A stretch of DNA of 64,000 nt from positions 22,845,668 to 22,909,667 of the forward strand of contig NC_089234.1 in assembly GCF_963924675.1 (NCBI RefSeq). Direction: 5' to 3'. The notes below the pieces were generated by a model. It was not told where the DNA came from. It did no database searches and saw only the letters and a list, made by a program, of their open reading frames with translations. Shown one piece after another: positions 1-13,200 of the stretch. The translations under genes were made by a program, and so were the position numbers. The stretch is from Phocoena phocoena (Eukaryota > Chordata > Mammalia > Artiodactyla > Phocoenidae). The first letter of the stretch is position 1; every line of letters starts with the position of its first letter.

Positions 1-1420
1 CCAATTTGGCAATCTCTCTTTCTGTTAGTGTATTAAGATCATTTAGAGCCAGTTAGTCCATAAACAACTATATGGGCTTGCATTGCTTTGCTCCTTCCTC
101 TCCAAAATTTCCCTAGTACTTTCCAGTTCCCTTGTATCCGCCTTTTCTCTCTTCTGGCCTGAAAGGTGGAGCATTAGCCATTCTGCCTGTCATGCTCTTC
201 CCATGACTGTGCAATATCAGGGGCATTGGAGAATAGAATAAGAAAAGCTCCAGCTTTCTGGACGGTGGGGGGGTGGAGAAAAAACACAACTGGGATTTCC
301 TCCTTCTGAGCATTTTATTTGCTAATGTACATCATGAATCTTCAAGAGGGATTTATAATATGCAGATTTAACTTGTTTGCCCATAGATCTTTTTAAAATT
401 TTAATGGTTTCCCTCTGATCATTTCTTTGAGTGTTTCACAATGTGGGCTATTATATCTTTTTATATTTCATACTTTGTTCAAGAAATAATCTCCTTTTAC
501 CCTCAAAATCCCCTCACCACAATTGATTCACATATTAGATATATATATATATGATCATTAGATGAATGCATAAACAATCTCTATTAGAAACTTATATAGA
601 GAGTTCAGAACTTTAGTACTTTGTCTAATGTGGCCCTTTAAGGATAATAATCTTTGTTTAACCTCTTGAAAATGAAATCCAGCCTGTTAAATTGACCCCC
701 ATCCCAATCCTCTCCTAGTGTCCAAAGCGAGCAGTGAGTTGATAGGGCCTTTGTGAAGAATTCGTCATCTTCTGTTATTCCTGAATAGCTCACTGTGTGA
801 ACTTGTTCTGTACATATGAGGCAAATTCAATCTGACAGGTAGACGTTGCCTTTAAACTTTTGATGGGAATGAGAGGAGAGAAGGTGACCTGAACTTTTCT
901 CCACCTTTTCAGTGTTTGTTGACAAAGAAATTTTTAAAGATTACAGTCAAAGATGGTGGTTTTTGGAGAAGGAAGGGGTTGGAATTTCATTTGGTTTCAT
1001 AATCAAACAAATTGATTAATTTGGATTAAGTCTGAGTTCTGAATGTGGGCTTAAGTCTGCTCTCATAGAATTCTAATGTTCTGTTCACTTCAAAATGTAT
1101 TCAGAGAATGAACCATTGCCCTTCCATGTGTTTTACTTTTGACAAGTGTAATCCTTTTAGAAAGATTTTAGCTGAAATTATTTATGAACTAGGAAAGCCC
1201 ATGGTGATGACACTGAATTTGGGAAACTCATCTGTCCTTTTAAAATTATTAATTTAACAGGATAGTGGGCAGTTTAAAAAGCTCTAATTTGAGCTTCATA
1301 ATCCATATTATTGACTAATTCCCAAATTTTAAAATGTCTTTTTGTGATTCTCTCTGCCAATGGCATACATTTTTTCAATGACTGAGGTAAGTTTTCAAAT
1401 TATGCAGCAGTATTATTGTT
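1..1420. other. Unassigned AT-rich DNA
   Basis: No gene, RNA or recognisable repeat was identified. A short (AT)n run lies near 540-552. Open frames on either strand are short, and none resembles a known protein. Confidence 0.6.
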
Positions 1421-1690
1421 GTGGTTAAAACCTATTGTGTACTAAGCATTTACTAAGTACCAGGTATAATTCTAAATATTTTACATATATTGTTTTACTC
1501 AGTCATCACTACACTTCTATGAAATTAATAGGAATGTTATACTCTTTATTATCTTCTACCAATCAGAAGACTGAAATGACAAGAAAATAAGTTACTTTGT
1601 CCAAGAACACAGAGATAGTAAGGGGCCAACCTAAGATTCAGACCCACATAGTCTTTGTTCAGATCATGAATGTTTAATTGTGGCTGTACA
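1421..1690 (-). repeat. MIR SINE, antisense
   Basis: The sequence reads like a reverse-complement MIR. It has the 'tactaagtaccaggtataattctaa' type end reduced by decay, then a tract rich in tcatcacta, then the core near 1590-1640 with 'cagagatagtaag' and 'attcagaccca'. MIR is an ancient tRNA-derived mammalian SINE mobilised by L2. The copy is heavily diverged, and its boundaries are approximate. Confidence 0.65.
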
Positions 1691-1704
1691 GTATATACAA
1701 GTGA

Positions 1705-1935
1705 ATTTAAAAGTATAGGCTCTGTAGTAAAAGGTACCCCAAATTCCAGGCTCTACTCTATATTAGTTGTATGATCTTGAGTAAATAGTTCAATCGATTT
1801 AAACCTCAGTGTCCTCATCTGTAAATCAAGAAAGATACACATCTCATAGGATATTTGTAAAGATTAAAGAAGTTTATGCATGTGCATGGTAGAATCGAGT
1901 AAACAATCAGTAAATGTTACCTGTTATTCTGACAC
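1705..1935 (+). repeat. MIR SINE, sense
   Basis: A second MIR in the opposite orientation, just downstream of the antisense copy. The order is 'taggctctgtagt', the 'tgtatgatcttgagtaa' core, 'cctcagtgtcctcatctgtaaa', and a tail with 'gagtaaacaatcagtaaatgtt'. The pair forms an old inverted MIR arrangement. It is too diverged to expect pairing. Confidence 0.7.
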
Positions 1936-3250
1936 CTGCCACTGTTATTCTATGTTGGGAAAGTTTCTCCAAATAAATTGATTAGTTTCCCTATGGAAAG
2001 TTATGTCAAAGGCTAAGCTGGAAAAGGATATAGCAATACTGTAAAAGTTTGGTGTTTTTCAAGTCACAGACAAGATATCCTGCAAGAACACATTATTTTA
2101 AATCACTCTTGAATTAATCTTTCCTTTTTCAAAGGGGTAGTAGTTCAATACCATCACCATAAACTTCATCATCATCAACTGTCATATTCATGATCAATAA
2201 AGGCATAAAATAGTATTTTTAAACGTGTGCTCTCATCAGCAAAGAAATAGCAACCTTGCCCTCTCTATTGACCACAGAGATAGGCTTCCTGCTCGACTCT
2301 TCCTCCAGTTTCCTACAGCTTCACAATCCGTAACACCAAATCAAGAATTTAATTTATGGAATGGATAGTCTGATTAACAGACACAAAGAAGATTTACCTT
2401 CATAAGAGACCTGGGGAACAATAAATTCCTAATGAATATTCCTGGATTTAAAAATTCTTTCATTGTACCTACCGCGTGAAAAATGGCCTAAACAAGTTCA
2501 TAATTTCTGTTCATTTATCACATAGTTTTTTGCAATCCAGGTACTTTTTAAAATAAATGGACTGACTCTTCTCTCTAAAATTCAGAATTAGTGGTAGTCT
2601 GCTTAAACGTTTGACCTAAATTGCTGTGTTCAGCAGGTTTTTTGCTGGTTTTACACGTGAATTTCCCTTGGCAGAATCCAGTAGAGTAACATACATTATT
2701 GCACATTGCAGTCTATGCCTATAATTCCCTTTATCCTTCAGTACTGTAATACCTAAACCCTTCAATTTATTATAGCCCCTTCTTGAATTGCCATCTTTTG
2801 ACCCTCACACTCACAGGTCTGTGGCTCTGGTCTAAGTGTATTATTATGTACCAGGGAAAGGAATTTTGCTTTATAAAGGTAAACTGTCTTGCTTCCACAA
2901 GGTATCAACGAGATATCTCATCCTTCCAAGAAGGAAAAGTTCATATATTATCACACCACATCCTACTCTAATGTACTGTTGTCCCTTTAGTCACCAGCCA
3001 AGAGGGTTTTGGTGGCTCCAGCTATCTTAAGGTCATGCATTTAGACAGTCAGCTACAGCATATATGGCTTGCATTTTTCTTTGCTTGCTTTTTTTTTCCT
3101 CAGTGGGAAGAGGGGGATCTGAATTAAGTTTCTTGATGCTGTGAAAATGGTCTGAGAATAGATATCGTCTAACAAGTCTCTACTCTTTCTGTTCCATCTT
3201 CTTTATTTCCTACCACTCTTTAGTTTGCTCTATTTTATTCCCACCCACAC
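1936..3250. other. Unassigned DNA
   Basis: No supported feature. Small open frames near 2783-3030 have no recognisable domain and no coding character. Confidence 0.55.
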
Positions 3251-3265
3251 TAAACTGCTCTTTTT

Positions 3266-3615
3266 TTAAAAAAAAATAAACTTATTTATTTATCTTTGGC
3301 TGTGTTGAGTCTTTGTTGCTGTGCACAAGCTTTCTTTAGTTGTGGTGAGTGGGGGCTACTCTTCGTTGTGGTGCACGGGCTTTCATTGTCATGGCTTCTC
3401 ATTGTGGAGCATGGGCTCTAGGTGCGCAGGCTTCAGTAGTTGTGGCACGTGGGCTCAGTAGTTGTGGCTTGCGGGCTCTAGATCGCAGGCTCAGTAGTTG
3501 TAGCGCACGGGCTTAGTTGCTCTGCGGCATGTGGGATCTTCCCAGGCCAGGGCTCGAACCCATGTCCCTTGCATTGGCAAGCAGATTCTTAACCACGGCG
3601 CCACCAGGGAAGCCC
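3266..3615 (-). mobile_element. CHR-1-type SINE (tRNA-derived), full length, antisense
   Basis: The element is in reverse orientation: A-rich tail as T-rich sequence at the left, a repeated 'cagtagttgtggc' GC-rich body, and the tRNA-related head at the right ending 'ccaccagggaagccc'. An internal promoter B-box relative is visible as 'ggctcgaaccc' on the plus strand. The 15-bp duplication TAAACTGCTCTTTTT at 3251-3265 and 3616-3630 is perfect, which marks a precise L1-mediated insertion. CHR-1 SINEs belong to the cetacean/hippo/ruminant lineage. Several CpG sites have decayed to TG or CA. No functional transcript is inferred. Confidence 0.92.
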
Positions 3616-3630
3616 TAAACTGCTCTTTTT

Positions 3631-5411
3631 ATGGTCAAATCCAGTGGCCATTTCTCTTTATCTTGCTGTGTCTCTCAGCAGCAGCAGCACTTAACATAGT
3701 TCTCTGTGGCATTCGCATGTCTTCTGTCTTGCTCCATCACTGCAAATCTATCAGGGTTTGTGGGATCATGCTCAATTAGTTCTCACAGATTTCTTCTCAG
3801 TGTCCTTTCACAGCTACTCCTTCTCTACCTGCCTTTTGAATACTGGAAAGTTGGGTCTTCTTATTTTGATACAGTGTTTACATTTCTAAGTGTCTCATTT
3901 AGTTTCAAAACTGGAAATACTCTCTGTATTCTGATGACTCTCAGATTTGAAGCAAGAGTCATGCATTTTCCCTTGAGCTCTGGATCTAGATTAAAATGGA
4001 GACTAACATGAGAATACACTTAAACATCTCAAATTTATGTCCCCTGATTTTCCATAGAAATATGTTTTCTACCTTTCCCCATCTCAGTGAATGAGTCCAC
4101 ATTCTGATCCATTTTTCACATCAAATTACAGTTATTCTTAATTCCTTTCTATATTGTAGAGCATGGAGGGTTAATTTTGACCAGGTTTCTGTAGGAAAAT
4201 ATTAGTGTTATGTTCTTCTATCTGCTTCAATATCCTTTATTCCCTTAGCTTTGGTCTCATTTTATTTATTATCCTACCAAGGAGGCTTCTGGATTCTTAA
4301 TTTTTATTACATTTTTATATCGCATGTTTAATGTAGAGACCATGCATAGCAGACAAGGATATTCAAAAATGTGTCTAAAATATAATTGTTGAATGAAATA
4401 AAGCAAATTCCAGACTTACAACATCCCTCTTCTATGAACTCTTTTCATTTTAAAACCACTAAAATAATGGCTGTAATTTTTATTTACAAACAGCTGACAA
4501 CTGACTCCATAGCATCAGGGACAACCATCCTATGAGGGTGAGGTCAAAGGTAATATAGGTAATATGACTGATTCAGTCTACACGTGGAATCAGGGGAAAA
4601 CATCTTATCACAACACTTTCATTTTTTTTTTCTAAAATAAATTTAGAAATTTTTTTCTAAAATAAATTTAGAAATTTATTCACTCTTACGTAAGGAAATA
4701 AAATAATGATGCATAGAATGCCAGATATCTTTATAAACGAAGTAAGATATTGTGAGTCAACAGAATTCCTGGGTGAAAGTGAGTGAGCTGGTCTCTAAGT
4801 CAAAATTTTCACTCTACACACAATTTTGAACTTAAAAAAAAAAGATAAAAAGGCTTGAAAAGCAGAAGTTTTGTATAATTGAATGCTTGAGAAGAAAACC
4901 TTTTGACTATCTAAAATCGCATACCTCTAGGTCAAGAATGAATTCTGGCCAAGACAATGTCTGCCTTTTTAGAGGTTAGCAAGACCAGTGGGTAAAGCGA
5001 AGGAAGTGTTCTTGACAAACTTCTCATGATTCTGGAAGAGACCCTGTTGTAACCTTTGAGGATAGGGGTCAGTTATAAGTGCCAGTATAAAACAAAGAGT
5101 TAACTATAACAGTTCACCAAAATATTTGTTCAGGAAAGCTATTGTCTGTAGTAAATGAAATGTCTGGTTATAAGGCAGCCATGAAAAGATGTTTCTTCCT
5201 CTCTTCTTCTTTCTTCTCCTCCAACTCCATCAGAGATCCCACGCTCTTCCCTTTTCCTCTGTACTGAGAAGTACGAGAAGATGATAAAAAGAGGAGAAAG
5301 TACTCCATTCTCCAGGATATGTCATCAGAAGACTTTTGATGCATTTTAATATTCAAAAGAAAATGGCATCTTGGAGGCAGATGCACTTACATTGAATGAA
5401 GTTACTTAAAC
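3631..5411. other. Unassigned DNA
   Basis: No gene or family was recognised. It contains the 25-bp tandem duplication listed separately at 4631. The short open frame near 5168-5386 (minus) is low-complexity and has no recognised homologue. Confidence 0.55.
4631..4680. repeat. Two-copy 25-bp tandem duplication
   Basis: Units 4631-4655 and 4656-4680 both begin TCTAAAATAAATTTAGAAAT and differ by one base in the last five. The unit core (AAATAAATTT) is itself close to palindromic. It follows a run of T. Confidence 0.9.
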
Positions 5412-5634
5412 TAGGATTTGACAACTTAATTCTGGGAAGGGCCAGATAGTAAATATTTTAGGTTGTATGTGCCATATGGTTTCTGTTACAACTATGCAAC
5501 TCTGCCATCATAGGGTGAAAGCATTCATAGACTAAATGTAAACAAATGGGCATGGCCATATTCCAATAAAACTTTATTACAGAAACAGGTGAAGGGCCAG
5601 ATTTGGCCTGCAAGCCTTTTATTGCTGATCACTG
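5412..5634 (+). mobile_element. hAT-Charlie non-autonomous DNA transposon fossil (MER20-like)
   Basis: The left end resembles the family terminus leading into 'gggccagatagtaaatattt'. The right end has 'aataaaactttatta', 'gggccagatttggcctg' and a terminus near 'gctgatcactg'. This pattern is typical of a roughly 220-bp hAT-Charlie MITE found across placental mammals. The MER20 name is from memory and could be wrong; the hAT-Charlie class is more secure. No ORF is expected in such elements. Confidence 0.65.
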
Positions 5635-7884
5635 TCTTCAGCTATTGACTAATGTAAGGGTATCTTTACTAAAAAAGTGGACAAATATTTAGCACAAAGT
5701 TTACAAGACCCATAGTTTCCAGACCCTCACTCAAGGTGTTTGGTTCATATTAAAAAAAAAAAAAAAAAACAGAAACAAACATTTCTAATATTCTTTTAGT
5801 TTTCAGTTTGAAATTAAAATATAAGAATTTTTATGAAAACAAAATAACGTGTTATTTACATAAATTGGGGAATAATGAATAGACTTCCAAGATCTGAACC
5901 CCAATTTTTAGAGCTACATTGAAAGGAGATAAAAAGAGTACTTACATGGTCGTGTGCTATGATCTTCTTGGTACAAACTGAGCCATAAATCTGACATTTT
6001 TTCAGTCAATCTTCTGTTAAAACAGTAAAGCTTGTTCCTAAACTTGCTGAGAATTCTTGAGTCATGTATGAAATCTTAAAAGACTAAGGTAAATATATTT
6101 AGAGTCTAAGGTAGCTGAAGAATGGGGTACAATTGCAACCTTTACTAGTTTAGTTAGTATTCTTGTAATCATCTCCTTGCATATAATTGTCACCATATCC
6201 TAAAATATCTTTCACCAAAGAATCAGCTTTGTGGCTATTGTAGATTGGAAAGGGAAAGATTAGTATAAATCAGTCTCTTACTAGCAATGTTAAGACATCT
6301 GCAAAATTCTGATGCAAGTGTTAAGCATATAGTAACAAGCATGCAGTTTTAGAGAAACGTGGCCAAGGCTCTGTTTCAGAGGAATTGAAATAAGAATTTA
6401 ATACATGCCATGGAACTGAGTCCCATCTTCAGAAGCTGCTTAGACTTTAATTAAAAAAAAAAAAGATTCATGAGGTAATGGATGTAATCAAGGAAGCCAT
6501 GGCATCATTAGCAAACAGAGTATGGAGCTAGATTTTAAGCAAGAGAGTCAAACCATTGTAAGACTGTTGTATGTTGGATGAAGGATTTATGTAAACAGTT
6601 TCGGATGTTTTAGAATCTGAAAATTGGAGGATTTGAAAACTATCTTCCTTACAGATAGACCAAAAAAAAAAAAAAAAAAGCTCTTTGGCTTTAGAATTCA
6701 AAGCCACTTTTTACCTCTGTGGGTTTATAAAATAAAACATCCATAAAGCTATAGATTCACTATTAAGAAAACATCCCGATGATTTACAAAGGTACCTTAA
6801 AGAGATTGTTTTGTTTTGTTTTATTTGAAAGTTCTGTTTTCCCACTGTGCACACATGAACATGGGTGGTCCCCTAAGGAAAACATGATCTTAAGAATGTA
6901 AAAACTAATTATAATCTCATTAGGGTTTAGAGAAAGAAAGGGAAAGCAGTCAAAAAATTTTTTTCAGTTAAGGTAGGGCAGCTTTTCATGTTCACCTGGA
7001 GCCTATAGAATTGCTTCAATTTGTCACCAAAGCCTAGCACCAATCCTCTTGCCAATTGTCTAAAACACACATATGCAACCCACACAGTCCTGGAGCAGCT
7101 GTGCATAGTTCTGAATCATGCACTGTGGCTTTAAAGTCCTTTGCTTCCTGCTTCCACAGCAACCTTAGGATAAAAAAGTATCTTTTTACCTACCACGATG
7201 TGCAGAATGCTTTCTCTCCAGTCCCTGCATTGCGGAAGGTGCATTTTCAGTGACATATAGCATACAATGTAAATGAGCTATGGAATAACAAATTTAAAAG
7301 CTTTTACAGAAACCTCTAATTACTATTTATGGCTCCCCGGTATGACCTAAACTGGCTACTATTCAAATAATTACAAGTTCCCCAAAGAGTATGGGGGTAT
7401 GCATTATTGACTAACAGTAGACACAATGAGTAGTGTGATTTTTTATTAAGGGAAAGCCATAAAGGTAGTTTTTTTGTTTGTTTGTTTGTTTTAAATCTGT
7501 GATGCTCTTTCTGTGCATTGCCAGGCAGACAGTGAGAAAAAGGGCATTTTAAATAATGGTGGCATATTTCTCCCCTGCAACTGTTCTTCTCTGGTGAGGA
7601 CTCCTCAACCCTTCCATTTTTCTTTAGAACATAATGTCAATATAACTAAAAATGTGAACAGATATGCCCACCTAGTCATACAGTAATTTAAGCAACATGA
7701 AATTTATAGTGCATTTGTAGTTATACAATTAATACATTTACTGTGATCTACCAATAAGCAAAGCACTATGCTATTGTCTTGTTAAAATCATTAAAATGGT
7801 CCTTGACTCCAAGGGTCATAGTACATAATTCTTTCTTTGTTATATAATACTATTTCCTAAAGTGACAAAATGGTATAAATTTAT
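5635..7884. other. Unassigned DNA with simple tracts
   Basis: There are poly-A runs near 5752-5769 and 6662-6679 and a (TTTG)n tract at 7474-7492. The rest was not assigned. No conserved ORF was seen. Confidence 0.55.
7474..7492. repeat. (TTTG)n short tandem repeat
   Basis: About four to five units of TTTG preceded by a T run. This is ordinary simple sequence. Confidence 0.85.
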
Positions 7885-8110
7885 AATCCAACATTTACTT
7901 AGTATCTACTACGTGTTATCTATCGGTTAGACTCCAGAACTCAAAAATTAATGACCTGGCCTACAGATGCTCATGATTTACTGAAGGAGGACAGAGAAAG
8001 CTACACAAATAGCACTGCTAGATGGAAGAGAGGGGTAAATGATCTGATTTCCAATCAATATATTATGAGAGTAGGAGTTGGGAGACTAAGTCTGAGCGGA
8101 GCTGATGGAA
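7885..8110 (-). repeat. Possible L2 3'-end fragment, antisense
   Basis: The text 'aacatttacttagtatctactacgtg', followed after a gap by 'cagatgctcatgatttactg', echoes the reverse complement of the L2 3' region (the 'cacctactatgtgcc...' pattern), but divergence is high. It could be chance or another ancient family. Confidence 0.35.
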
Positions 8111-8169
8111 AGACATCTGGGATAAGGTGGAATACGAACTTGCTTGAAAGAAAATGTAAGACTTAGCTT

Positions 8170-10060
8170 GGTATGAAAAACCTTTCTATGTAAAATAATG
8201 ACTTGATTTGAAAAACAAACATACAAAATATTCAAAAGGATAGAACTGGCAGAACCAAAGTTTACGGAAGATGAAATCCATCACATTTATTGTTTAGACA
8301 TCTGTTTGATGCGATGATCTAGAGGTAAAATTCAAAAGAAAAAGGTTAACTATTATTTTCATGATGCTTACAGTCTAGCTGGAGAGTGAGAGCATCTACT
8401 TTGCAGGATCAGATATGTTTATACATAGTTTGTTGTAATTACAAAAACTGTAATTTTGAAGTACAACAATTGTACCTAGTCTAACTCTTAGAGATTGTGC
8501 GAGTGTAAAGGACACACTTGGAATTGCTTGACAAATTCTAAAACTTTAAAGGAATGTCAATGTTCTGACATGGCTTAAGGGTGGCATAAGTACTTCTTCT
8601 CCCCAAATATCACACAATTGACTTCCTCACAAACCAAGAGCTACACTGGACAGACCAGACACTACTCTCCTTTGGGACTTGACCAGCAGTGACAAAATGC
8701 TGTCAATAATGGTGCTGCCTCTTTGGAAGGTGAGATGGCATCATGTTTCACCATGCTGTGGACCTTGTTTTTGAAGCTGGCAATCAAGAAGTCCAGAAAG
8801 AAAGTTGCTATCACTTACTGAGAGTGAGTGTCGATGCATGAGTCTTTGCATCTCAGGTTGGGAGCCCCAGCTCTGTCTGAACTTTGGATGAGCCTGCAAA
8901 CACATCAGCAGTGGAAACCACAGTAGTTGCAACAGCCCTAATGGCTAAGAATCTCATGCTTGTGTAGATTCCTGGGTAAGACCTACTGCCATTTCTGACT
9001 TGAACCACACACAGACTTCTAGTGGTAGTTATAGTGTTCTCTGGTGCTGTGATGTGTCCCAATCTCGGTGAGTCCAGGCTGAGCAGAGCTAATTAGTAAA
9101 CTCTCTGAAATGTGGGATTATAAGAGGGAGAATGAACCCGGGATACAAAAGAAGTAAAAATTGGCAGAGGGGAATTTGAGGTTACCTTTAATTGGTGATG
9201 TAAAAGCAGCACCTTTGTATTGCAGCCCAGGCTGGTTTTCCAAATATCTCTTTCACTCACCACCCATATTTTACTTTAAAAAAACACTAATTTTACCTTT
9301 TATATGAATCATAAAGTAATGACTATGTACCCTTTTGCTGTCACATTGTTCTGAGATGTGAATGAGCACTATATTTGATCTCTTAGACACTTCACATCAT
9401 TTTCCATTACATCACATGTCTCAGACTCCTTAAGTATTTGGATTTTTTGTTTAATTGCTACCATATGGCTCTTCTCATATATAGATTTTCATATTTCTGT
9501 CTTTGGACAGATAGACCCAGTGTTGGTATCTCACCATTATATATATATATATACAGTGTTTCTGAAATCAGCAATTATAATGGCCATTGGCATTTACTGT
9601 AACTGACCTCTTCATTGACAGTTGTCACAGCCTAGGAAACAAGGTGGGGCATGAGAAGTGGACCATCCACTGATACTTGGAGCTCATTCAAAGCCCCAGG
9701 AGATTCTAAGTTCTTGGCAAATTATCAGAGTGTGTGCATTGTCATCTCTTCTTGATCTTTAGACAGAATTTATCCAAATTAATGCATTAGTGTCCAAAGA
9801 TGATGAATAAAAATGCCAGTAAGATGGGCACATGTAACTCACTTACCCAATTTGTAATACTGGAAGCCTGGTGAATATTATTTCAAACTTCATCCAAATA
9901 CCTTTACCCAAAGTTTAAAATGACTCAAATATTCATGTAAATGGAAATTCCAATTATTCCATTTAGATGTGTGCAGAGCGAAGGTCTCTAAGACCTAACA
10001 ATCTTTCTGTTTGCGCATATTAAAAGATTCTGCATTTTTCCATTTTCCATAATGGTGTAC
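8170..10060. other. Unassigned DNA
   Basis: No feature is supported apart from an (AT)n tract at about 9537-9554. Two overlapping minus-strand open frames around 8741-9062 are short, overlap in different frames and resemble nothing I know. I do not call them genes. Confidence 0.5.
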
Positions 10061-10278
10061 ACTTTTTTTTTTTTTTTTTTTTTTTTGTGGTATGCGGGCC
10101 TCTCACTGTCGTGGCTTCTCCCGTTGCGGAGCACAGGCTCCAGACGCGCAGGCTCAGCGGCCATGGCTCATGGGCCCAGCCGCTCTGCAGCATGTGGGAT
10201 CTTCCCGGACCGGGGCACGAACCCATGTCTCCTGCATTGGCAGGCAGACTCTCAACCACTGCGCCACCAGGGAAGCCC
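10061..10278 (-). mobile_element. CHR-2-type SINE, antisense, full length
   Basis: The poly-T run at the left is the A tail. The body reads back to 'gcgccaccagggaagccc' at the right, and the tRNA-derived B-box is visible as 'ggcacgaaccc' on the plus strand. The 8-bp duplication TGGTGTAC flanks it at 10053-10060 and 10279-10286. The long tail and near-consensus body suggest a relatively recent insertion. Open frames of up to 99 codons across it are translations of the SINE and not genes. Confidence 0.93.
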
Positions 10279-13200
10279 TGGTGTACGTATTTTAAACACT
10301 AAAGGATTAAGAAGCTTAGAAAAATTGTCTAGGGCTGACCTGCATAGATAAATAAAAGTGTTAATCTGTGAGAAGAAAGTTTGAATTAGAAATTAGATAA
10401 TTAGAAGTGAAGATATAACGGAACAAATAAGTAGATAAAGATGGAAGATTAGGTCTACCAACCAGCAGAGTCTTAATAAGTTTGCCATACTATCTCATTG
10501 ATCAACTCGTTGCCTACAAATTGTGTATTTTAGTGGAAACAGTAGAAAGTCTATCAGTAATAAGGTGTAAAATAGAAAAGCAAACCAGTACTTTACTTGA
10601 TACAGTTTAATGGGGTCAATGACCAGTGAACCATGATAGGGGAAACTACATTTTAAAATTAATGAAAGAACTGCATGCCCTTTAAATGACCCTAGTGTCT
10701 TTGTTTATAACTTTCATGGCTCTTTACACGCAAGCTCTTGCTCATGTTTCACACAGTTTTCATAATGAGCATTAATCTGCATTGCTTAATTGGCAGGCAG
10801 AGGAGGCAATCCCTACAGCAAAGCAGGATGGGAAACAATTCCTATTCCTTGCTGTGGCTCCTTTTGCATGAGGTCCTAGGAGCAAATTGGAGACTCTAAT
10901 TTCTTTGGAATAGATAAAATAATATTTTAGCATCTTTTACTTCCAAATGCCGAATATGATTATTACATCTAGTAGGAGTGGGATATTCTTGGCTTTATCT
11001 AACTATATAGTTCAGGTTAAAAAGTATACCAAATTATTTAAAACACATTACCACTACTCTAAAAAGATCTCAGTCTCACTCACTGAAATATTTGTTTTCT
11101 TTTGACTCCTTTCAGTTTCATTTTTTGTTCCAAGCTACTTAGAGACCCTCATAGAGATCGCTTTTCTTTGTCACAGTGGGGTGACATTCAGCTTTTATTA
11201 ATATCTCATTTCCAAAATCACTGATAAGTGCTTTTCCAAAAATATTTAAATGTTTCTCAAGGGTTGTGAGTGTTCTCTGGTTATACCAGAGAACAATACA
11301 AATAAAATTCCACGTCAATTTGAATGGATGCTATATTATTCTGTTTTCTGTGACTTGAATTGAATTACTGAAATGTTGATCCTAAAATAAGCATTAAAAC
11401 AATTCGGTGTCACCTAGTTGATTTAATAGTGGTGAAAAGGTACTATCCCTGTCAGGATCTGGACTATCGTGTCGTAACCCCAGGTGACTTCTCTCATAAA
11501 GACAAACACAGATGGCACTCTGCCTGGTTCCTTGTACCTGATGGTAGAGCTGTAAAAATGAGACAATATCTGTGAAGTGTTTTGAGACCTCCAGGTAAAA
11601 AGAAATCTATAAGTGAAAGCCATCCTTGTTATTATAAGTGGAAATATAAAAGATACTGGGGAGGCAATTCTAGAATCCAGATCATTTTCCAAAACATAGC
11701 TGTGCCCTTTCCCTCCCACCACCCACAAGAAAACAGAAAACTCTCCTTTGAACCACCAAAGTGGGTGTAGGGAAAACTCCTTAAGCGTCTGTGCTTTGGA
11801 TATTATATTACTACAGACATCAATAGATTTCTCCACTGGCTGCATATAAATGAACATTTACTTTGACAGATCATTCAATACGCTCCATGCTGTCCAGCCA
11901 ACATACAGTATGGAATGAAATTAGAGAGCAGGCAATTTCTGTCTGCAGGAACATATAATTAGAATGTGTTTACCAAGTGTCCACCTGGGAGCTCCATTAA
12001 ATTACTATGTAATTAAAAGACAGTTTGTTCTTTACTCAAGCTACTACTTTTCTCAAAGAATATGGAAGTTTCCTACAATAGTTAAAGGAATCCTGATATT
12101 TTATAGAGCAGTCCAGAACACTGATTGATAATCTCCAAGTAAATAGATGCACGGTTCTTTCATTAATCATCCATGGAGTGTCAATTAATTCCCATTTTAT
12201 TTGTTTCACTATTTCAAATGAAAAAATACTTTGCTCTTGCTGGTGGCCAAACACTTAGAACTGGATAACATAGTAAATAGTTTATCACATTGATAAAATT
12301 GACGCAACACCCACTCCCTCCATGTTTTTAATTCAGTAGAAAGAATACAGTGCCCTTTTGGAAAACTTGTCCTGAAAATGCCAGTCTTGTAGTTTACGTT
12401 GGATTCTGTTCCACTTCAGAGATTCCAACTTCAGTGGTAAAATTATAATGGCAAATTGTCAGATTTGCTCTGTACTTAAATAAACAGATGGTAAGGAGAT
12501 AACTGGTAGATAGTGACAAAAGAGCATTTCGTAATGAAATCTAGCCATAGTTTTCTAATGCTTTCTTCACATGTGGTTACTACAACTATAAGGCAGGGAC
12601 TATAAAGATCTTGTTGACTGTGTTTCAAGGTGCTATGACTAAGGGCAGTGTATTTCAACTGATGCTTAAATATTCCAAATTTCAAGTATCCCTAGAAAAT
12701 ATTAAGGGGAAACAAATGGTTGCAGCAGAAATTTGCAATTCAAATAGTGCCGTTTTCTCTTTGTAGCAAACTCTTCTTCCATTAAAAAAAAAAAAAGGGA
12801 GGAAAAAACCCCTCATGCTGTGAATACCTACCGTACAGAGTAAGGTTGAAATAGGTGTTGTTTTATCATATCACTATCATTTTTCATATACTTTGGTCAC
12901 TGTTTCTCAAGGTACAGTTTATGTTTTAAAACATTTTGCATTTAATCATAATTACCTGGACTTTTCTCATAATCTTTTTGCAATTCTGGCTATTAAGATC
13001 CTCTATGTAATGAAATATGTGTGTTAACATTTATTGGGTATTGTTGCTTTTTATCTTTTCTGCACTTACACTTGGGCCTTCAGTAAAGGAGTACAGGAGT
13101 ATAGCACAGTGGGAAAAAAATGGGGATTTTTTTTTTTCCTCCAGACAAATTTTAAGATTCACATTGTTTATTTTTCCATCAAAGCATGTTGAAAATGTCA

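Noticed and set aside
8741..9062. Overlapping minus-strand open frames that might be a processed pseudogene
   Set aside because: No poly-A, no duplication and no recognisable parent protein.
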